Shown here: positions 13,483 to 17,309 of the stretch, one piece after another
How the letters are laid out: each line of letters begins with the position of its first letter
How positions within the stretch are numbered: position 1 is the stretch's first letter
The notes under the pieces: model-generated
Databases searched by the model: none
The model's input: the letters and a program-made list of their open reading frames with translations, nothing else
Told to the model about the DNA's origin: nothing
Assembly (NCBI GenBank): GCA_013811765.1
Contig: JACCUO010000011.1
Location: 1 to 17,309 of the forward strand
Source: Thermoleophilaceae bacterium
GTDB lineage: Bacteria > Actinomycetota > Thermoleophilia > Solirubrobacterales > Thermoleophilaceae
Reading direction: 5' to 3'
DNA: 17,309 nucleotides
Position numbers and translations under genes: made by a program

Positions 13483-16400
13483 CTACTTCTCTGCCGCGGG
13501 GCAGATGATCCGGTAGTCGCAGAAGGGGCAGATCTCAGGAGATGGCGTCGGCTGGAAGTCCTGACGCATGATGCCGTCCCCGATCGCGGCGATCGTGGCG
13601 CGCACCCTCTCCAGCTGCTCCTCGGAGTGCTCGACCGGCACCTTCTCCCCGGTCATCACGTAGAAGTAGCTCTGGGCGGAGGTCTCGAGCCCCCACGACT
13701 CCCGCGCCCCCATCTGGTAGACCGAGAGCTGCACGTCCTCTCGCAGCTGCTGCTCGGTTCTGGCCTTGCCGGTCTTGTAGTCGATCAGCTCGTAGCTGCC
13801 GTCCACCCGGCGGTCCACCCGATCCACCCTCCCGCGCACCAGGTGCGCTCCGAGCCGGAACGAGAAGCCACGCTCGAACCAGACCGGCTCGCTCTCCTCG
13901 TCACGCACTCGCTCCCAGTAGCGCTCGAGCGCGTCCAGGGCACGCTCGCGGAACTGCAGCTCGTCGTCGGTCTCGCCGAACCCGGAGCGCCGCCAGGAGA
14001 GCTCGAAGAGGTCGAACAGCTCCTGCCGGGTGCCACCGGTGTGCTGGTGGAAGCGCTCGAGGACCTGATGCAGGGCAATACCGAAGCGCTGGTTGATCGT
14101 CGGCTCCTGGGGGATCCTGAAGACCCGCGCGAACTTGTACTTGAGCGGGCAGATCCGGTAGGTCTCGATGTCCGACGCCGAGAGCATCAGCCCGTCCCCG
14201 CGGCGGGGGATGAAGGGGTCGAGCGATGGCTCGGAGCCGGCCGCCCCCGATGCCGGCCGCCGCTCGGGGTCCCGCCCGGCGTCGCGCAGCCAGCCGTCCA
14301 ACGCCGAGGCGGCCAGGATCTCCCGCTGCTCCGGCGTCGCGCCCTGGGCGAGCAGCTGGTTCACCTCTTCGATCGCCTCGTCGAGCGCCTGACCGGTCTT
14401 CGAGCGTTCGATCACGGCGGCCACCTTGACGAGCTCGAGGAAGCTCGCCACCGCGCTCGACACGTCCACCGCGGTGTCGAGACGCATCTCACCGAGCCGA
14501 CCACCCACCCGTGCGACCGTGTCCAGCAGCTCGTCGCGCATGATCCGGAAGGTCGAGTGAAGGCCCTCGGCGGCCCCGAAGAGCTCCTCCTCGACCGCCT
14601 CCTCGTCAGTGCCCGTGGCAGCGCATGCCTCCGCCACGAAAGGCGAGGGCCGCTCCGGTCCTCCGTCCGCGGCCTCGCCCTCGGCCCAGGCGAGCACGAG
14701 CCCCTCGCGAGCCCTCGTCATGGCCACGTGAAGCAGGCGGCGCATCCGGGGCTCCGCGAAGCCGGCGGCGGGAAGGCGCTCCTTCAAGAGCGCGTCGGGC
14801 ACTCCGTCGGCCGCTGTGCCCTGCTCGCCGGGGGCCATCCGCGCGGCCGAGACCCCCAGGACGAAGACATGGTCGAACTCGCAGCCCTTGAGATCGTGGG
14901 CGCCCATCACGCGCACGGAGGGTGTGAGAAGCGGGGAATCAGCCTCCGCCTCGGGAAGCCGGGAGTCGGCGATCGCCTTCAGGTAGCGCGCGAAGTCGCG
15001 TGGCGTGGCCTGGGGTTCGCGTCGCATGAACGCCGTCGCCAGCTCCGGCAGCCGCGCTATGTTGCGCAGGCGCTCGACGGTGTCGGCCTGCGTGGCGAAG
15101 ACCTGCTGGCGGCGTATTCCCACCCGCTCGATCAAACGCAGCACGAACGCGTCCGGCCTGCGGTTTTCGAAGGCTCCCAACGCGGCGCGGTAGAGGCGGA
15201 GGAAGGCCTGCGCGCGGTCGCGGCCCTCCGGGGACAGCTGTGGCCCGTCGAGCGCGGCCGCCACCGCCGCCGGAATGTCCAGCTTGCGCCGCCGGGCGAG
15301 CTGCGTGAGACGCGCGATGTCTACCGAGTGCAGGGCCACGGGAGGGCGCGAGAGCGCCCGCACGGCCGCGCCCGAGTCACCCGGATCGGCGAGCAGCCGA
15401 AGCCAGGCCAGCACGTCGCGCACCTCAGCGCGTGCGAAGAACGCCCCCGAGCCCGTGAGCCTGAAGGGCACCGCGCGCTCCTCCAGCGCGGCGCCTACCG
15501 CGGTGCCGTCGTCCTTGACCGACTGCACCACCACGCCGATCCCGTCGGGAGCCACTCCCGCGGAGATGAGCCGATCGACCTCCGCCGCCACCGCCTGCGC
15601 CTGTGCCCGCTCGGAGGCACAGCGCCAGAAGCGGACCTCGCCCCCCTCCCGGGCGGAGAGGCCTCCGTCGCCCTTCCCGTCGAGGACCGCAGCTGCCACG
15701 GCGAGAATTCGCCGGCGGCAGCGGCGACTCTCCTCGAGCCGCACCATCTCAGCTTCCGGAAACGCCTCCCGGAAGTCATGGAGGTTCTTCTCCGAGGCGC
15801 CGCGGAAGCGGTCGATGGACTGCCGCGGGTCGCCCGCCACGGTGATCTGCCGCCCTCTCTCGCAGAGCAGCGCAAGCACCATGCCCTGGGCGAAGCTGGT
15901 GTCGTGGTGTTCGTCGACCAGCACGTGGCGAAAGCGGCTCGTCACCCGCTCGCGCACCTGTGGCTTCTCGTGCAACAACCTGAACGTGCGCAGCAGGAGA
16001 TCCCCGAAGTCGAGCGCCCCTCGCTCGGACAGGAGCCGCTCGTGATCTGCGTACACGCCCGCGAACTCGAGCTCGCGGGCCCGCCGGGCTCGCTGCGCGT
16101 CGTCGGCTTCGTGCGCTTCGGCCGCCCCCTGCTCGACGTGTGACTGGAGCTCCGGCGGGGAGATCATCTCTTCCTTCAGCATGTCGATACGCGACACGAA
16201 GCTCGCGAGGAGTGGCGCCGGGTTCCCGCGGATCTCGTGGTGGCGCAGCTGCAGTTCGTCGATCCGGTCAAGGAGCAGCGCCACCCGGTCGGCGGGCGTG
16301 ACAGGCACGAACGCTGGGTCGAGCCCCGCCTCGAGCGCCTCGTCGCGGAGGAGACGGGCGCATAACGAGCGGAAGGTGCCCGAGTGAAGCTCCTCGTAGG

Positions 16401-16632
16401 GCGGGTCCACCAGCTCTTCGAGCGCCTGGCGCATTCGGTTGGCAGCTTGCGGCGAGAAGGAGATCGCCAGCACCGACTCGGCCTCCACTCCCTGCTCGAC
16501 GAGCCACCCGAACCGCCGCGTGAGCACGTGCGTCTTGCCCGTGCCCGCCCCCCCCACCACCATCAGCGGTCCCTCGGGGTGCGTGACCGCTGCGAGCTGC
16601 GAGCGGGTCAGACCGTCGATGGAGCTCGGCAC
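13483..16632 (-). CDS. UvrD-type helicase fused to RecB-like Fe-S nuclease (AdnA/AdnB-like)
   Basis: This 1,049-residue protein combines an SF1A helicase with a PD-(D/E)XK nuclease, the architecture of the AdnA and AdnB subunits that process double-strand breaks in actinobacteria. Helicase motifs are Q/I GPLMVVGGAGTGKT (about residues 22-34), motif II LVDEHHDTS (DEHHD where DExQD is usual), motif III VAGDPRQSIDRFRGA, motif V GAHDLKGCEFDHVF and motif VI LLHVAMTRARE. The nuclease begins at about residue 815: SASDIETYRICPLKYKF (first cluster Cys), GIALHQVLERF, GRVDRVDR, ELIDYKTGKA (Asp-x-Lys) and DVQLSVYQ. It ends with CPFCDYRIIC, completing a four-Cys Fe-S site. The GTG at 16632 is preferred over ATG 16641, since TACCAT ends 7 bases before it. 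No second Adn subunit gene is adjacent within the window. Confidence 0.9.
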   Translation of the reverse strand: MPSSIDGLTRSQLAAVTHPEGPLMVVGGAGTGKTHVLTRRFGWLVEQGVEAESVLAISFSPQAANRMRQALEELVDPPYEELHSGTFRSLCARLLRDEALEAGLDPAFVPVTPADRVALLLDRIDELQLRHHEIRGNPAPLLASFVSRIDMLKEEMISPPELQSHVEQGAAEAHEADDAQRARRARELEFAGVYADHERLLSERGALDFGDLLLRTFRLLHEKPQVRERVTSRFRHVLVDEHHDTSFAQGMVLALLCERGRQITVAGDPRQSIDRFRGASEKNLHDFREAFPEAEMVRLEESRRCRRRILAVAAAVLDGKGDGGLSAREGGEVRFWRCASERAQAQAVAAEVDRLISAGVAPDGIGVVVQSVKDDGTAVGAALEERAVPFRLTGSGAFFARAEVRDVLAWLRLLADPGDSGAAVRALSRPPVALHSVDIARLTQLARRRKLDIPAAVAAALDGPQLSPEGRDRAQAFLRLYRAALGAFENRRPDAFVLRLIERVGIRRQQVFATQADTVERLRNIARLPELATAFMRREPQATPRDFARYLKAIADSRLPEAEADSPLLTPSVRVMGAHDLKGCEFDHVFVLGVSAARMAPGEQGTAADGVPDALLKERLPAAGFAEPRMRRLLHVAMTRAREGLVLAWAEGEAADGGPERPSPFVAEACAATGTDEEAVEEELFGAAEGLHSTFRIMRDELLDTVARVGGRLGEMRLDTAVDVSSAVASFLELVKVAAVIERSKTGQALDEAIEEVNQLLAQGATPEQREILAASALDGWLRDAGRDPERRPASGAAGSEPSLDPFIPRRGDGLMLSASDIETYRICPLKYKFARVFRIPQEPTINQRFGIALHQVLERFHQHTGGTRQELFDLFELSWRRSGFGETDDELQFRERALDALERYWERVRDEESEPVWFERGFSFRLGAHLVRGRVDRVDRRVDGSYELIDYKTGKARTEQQLREDVQLSVYQMGARESWGLETSAQSYFYVMTGEKVPVEHSEEQLERVRATIAAIGDGIMRQDFQPTPSPEICPFCDYRIICPAAEK

Positions 16633-16639
16633 CCCGCCC

Positions 16640-16645
16640 ATGGTA
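16640..16645 (-). promoter_or_regulatory. Leaderless −10 for the helicase-nuclease gene
   Basis: TACCAT on the minus strand ends exactly 7 bases before the GTG at 16632, and itself contains the first two bases of the alternative ATG at 16641. Confidence 0.5.
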
Positions 16646-16649
16646 AGAG

Positions 16650-16709
16650 CCGGGGGGCTCTCGCCCCCCGGAGCCCCCGCGCCCCTTCACCTACGGCGTT
16701 CGCGGGGGC
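16650..16709. repeat. Two tandem perfect hairpins, REP-like
   Basis: First hairpin: CCGGGGGGC (16650-16658) with GCCCCCCGG (16663-16671), loop TCTC. Second, two bases on: GCCCCCGCG (16673-16681) with CGCGGGGGC (16701-16709), 19-base loop. Both stems are 9 bp and perfect. They lie between divergent genes, where a terminator is not needed, and cover the region upstream of the helicase −10. They could be a dispersed palindromic repeat or a regulatory structure. Confidence 0.5.
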
Positions 16710-16770
16710 ACGCCGCCGGGCTCGTGGCGTTTGCCATTTTCCACCGCCGGGTATCTCTCCTGGACCTTCA

Positions 16771-16784
16771 AGGAAGAGGAGAGA
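16771..16784 (+). promoter_or_regulatory. Purine-rich Shine-Dalgarno of the small membrane-protein gene
   Basis: AGGAAGAGGAGAGA ends two bases before the TTG at 16787 and contains two SD-like cores, AGGA and GGAG. It supports the TTG start. A TATCTC element about 30 bases upstream, near 16752, may be the −10. Confidence 0.5.
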
Positions 16785-16786
16785 CG

Positions 16787-17029
16787 TTGCTTATCGGAGC
16801 TGTAATCGTCATCTGCATCGTGCTGGTGGTGCTCGCCTTCGTGGCGCCCCGGCTGTCGCGCCATCCCCAGCGCGGAGTAGACAAGACCATGGGGGCTGGG
16901 CAGCGCGCCGGTGGAAAGCTGCCCGGGTTCCTCGGGCGCTGGGCGGAGAAGCCGTTCAGATCCTCGCGCAAGGCCACCAACAAGAGTGCTTCCGCCGGCC
17001 GGCGCGGTCGTGGCAAGCTGCCCGGCTAG
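16787..17029 (+). CDS. Small single-pass membrane protein with basic tail, unknown function
   Basis: This 80-residue protein is not assigned to a family. Residues 1-22 form one strong transmembrane helix (LLIGAVIVICIVLVVLAFVAP), followed directly by a basic cytoplasmic tail (RLSRHPQRG...) with about 14 Lys/Arg and no acidic cluster. The motif GKLPG occurs twice: GGKLPGFLG near the middle and RGKLPG at the very end. The tail KPFRSSRKATNKSASAGRRGRGK could bind nucleic acid or acidic lipid (inference). The TTG start rests on the purine-rich SD and on the helix starting immediately after it. Codon choice and GC look like the neighbours. It converges on the CAP-domain gene 18 bases downstream. Confidence 0.7.
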   Translation: MLIGAVIVICIVLVVLAFVAPRLSRHPQRGVDKTMGAGQRAGGKLPGFLGRWAEKPFRSSRKATNKSASAGRRGRGKLPG

Positions 17030-17052
17030 CCCCCTCGCGGGACCTCGCTAGC
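17025..17052. terminator. Inverted GCTAGC pair over both stops at a convergent junction
   Basis: GCTAGC at 17025-17030 and again at 17047-17052 can pair around a 16-base loop. The TAG stops of both flanking genes are inside the arms. There is no U-tract; this is a weak terminator candidate. Confidence 0.3.
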
Positions 17053-17309
17053 GGCGGTAGCCGAAGGTGGTGGTGTAGGTCGCCGCCACGGGGGCGTCGT
17101 TGCCGGGAGCGTGGAAGACCACTCCGATTCCGATCTCGCGGAAACGCCGGTTGAGAATGTTGCGCCGGTGGCCGGGGCTGTTCATCCAGCCGATCACCGT
17201 CTCGCGTGGGGTGCTTCGGGCGCCGGTGCCCCAGGCCAGGTTCTCGCCCACGCTCCAGCTGCGGACGGCGCCGAGGTAGCCCGTCGAGGTGAGCCTGTCC
17301 ACCACGTCG
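17048..17309 (-). CDS. CAP/SCP-domain protein (YkwD-like), 5' end missing
   Basis: The C-terminal part of a CAP-superfamily domain is visible: SVGENLAWGTG, ETVIGWMNSPGHRRNILNRRFREIGIGV and the final AATYTTTFGYRR. The GENLA Glu and the SPGHR His are the conserved cavity residues of the family. Bacterial YkwD-like proteins are usually secreted, but the N-terminus, and any signal peptide, lies beyond the right edge. The frame stays open to the edge, so the GTG at 17305 is not a reliable start. No function beyond the family can be claimed. Confidence 0.88.
   Translation of the reverse strand, partial: DVVDRLTSTGYLGAVRSWSVGENLAWGTGARSTPRETVIGWMNSPGHRRNILNRRFREIGIGVVFHAPGNDAPVAATYTTTFGYRR

Noticed and set aside
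13627..16143. An 838-codon open frame on + antisense to the helicase-nuclease gene
   Set aside because: Its translation is His/Arg/Leu/Pro-rich low-complexity sequence with no family motif, as expected from a GC-rich antisense frame, while the opposite strand has complete helicase and nuclease motifs.
1..17309. In-frame TGA selenoprotein candidate near selC
   Set aside because: No gene here shows a family domain continuing past a TGA; the thioredoxin has the ordinary Cys-type WCGPC site.
1..17309. Mobile elements, CRISPR arrays, toxin-antitoxin or defence genes
   Set aside because: No transposase, integrase, spaced direct repeats or recognisable defence domains; base composition is even throughout, and selC shows no duplicated attachment-site fragment nearby.

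Overview
The window is very GC-rich, gene-dense DNA with no sign of foreign origin. It looks like a chromosome segment of an actinomycete, most likely the Thermoleophilia/Solirubrobacterales type. That placement is an inference from the high GC, GTG/TTG starts, near absence of Shine-Dalgarno sites, a Ppm1-like mannosyltransferase, a PAC2 protein and an AdnA/AdnB-like helicase-nuclease. No mobile element, CRISPR array or prophage was seen.

Layout, left to right. The 3' two-thirds of a type-2 isoleucyl-tRNA synthetase (ileS, +) converges on a thioredoxin/4-oxalocrotonate-tautomerase-like pair (−). Next is a polyprenol-phosphate mannosyltransferase (−), divergent from a PolX DNA polymerase/PHP nuclease (+). 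PolX converges on a two-gene unit (−) of trehalose-phosphatase-like OtsB and a four-helix membrane protein. OtsB is divergent from two overlapping half-length TauE/SafE genes (+). These are followed on + by a STAS anti-sigma-factor antagonist, a sigma-70 factor and a small Usp-like protein. A metal-dependent amidohydrolase (−) is divergent from an aldose-1-epimerase-like gene (+). The epimerase converges on a selenocysteine tRNA gene (selC, −), which lies just downstream of a YhaM-like OB-fold/HD phosphohydrolase (−). A PAC2 protein (+) converges on a 1,049-residue UvrD-type helicase fused to a RecB-like Fe-S nuclease (−). Last come a tandem-hairpin intergenic region, a small single-pass membrane protein (+) and the 3' part of a CAP/SCP-domain gene (−) cut by the window edge.

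The most informative signal is in the promoters. Ten transcription units have a TAnnnT-like −10 hexamer (eight TAnnnT, two CATACT) ending 6-9 bases (usually 7) before an ATG, GTG or TTG, with no Shine-Dalgarno. This implies leaderless mRNAs. The rule also resolves several start codons (polX, STAS, PAC2 and the helicase). The selC gene has the same arrangement: TAGCAT ends 7 bases before the first base of the tRNA, so the tRNA may be transcribed without a 5' leader. At two divergent junctions the −10 elements of both genes are the same base pairs read on opposite strands. Only trxA and the small membrane-protein gene show a clear Shine-Dalgarno leader.

Functionally this is mostly housekeeping and stress-related content: translation (ileS, selC), redox (trxA), DNA repair (PolX, helicase-nuclease), RNA turnover (YhaM-like), envelope glycosylation (Ppm1-like), osmolyte metabolism (OtsB), transport (split TauE/SafE) and sigma-factor regulation (STAS plus sigma). 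The selenocysteine tRNA implies a Sec-decoding pathway (selA, selB, selD) elsewhere in the genome.
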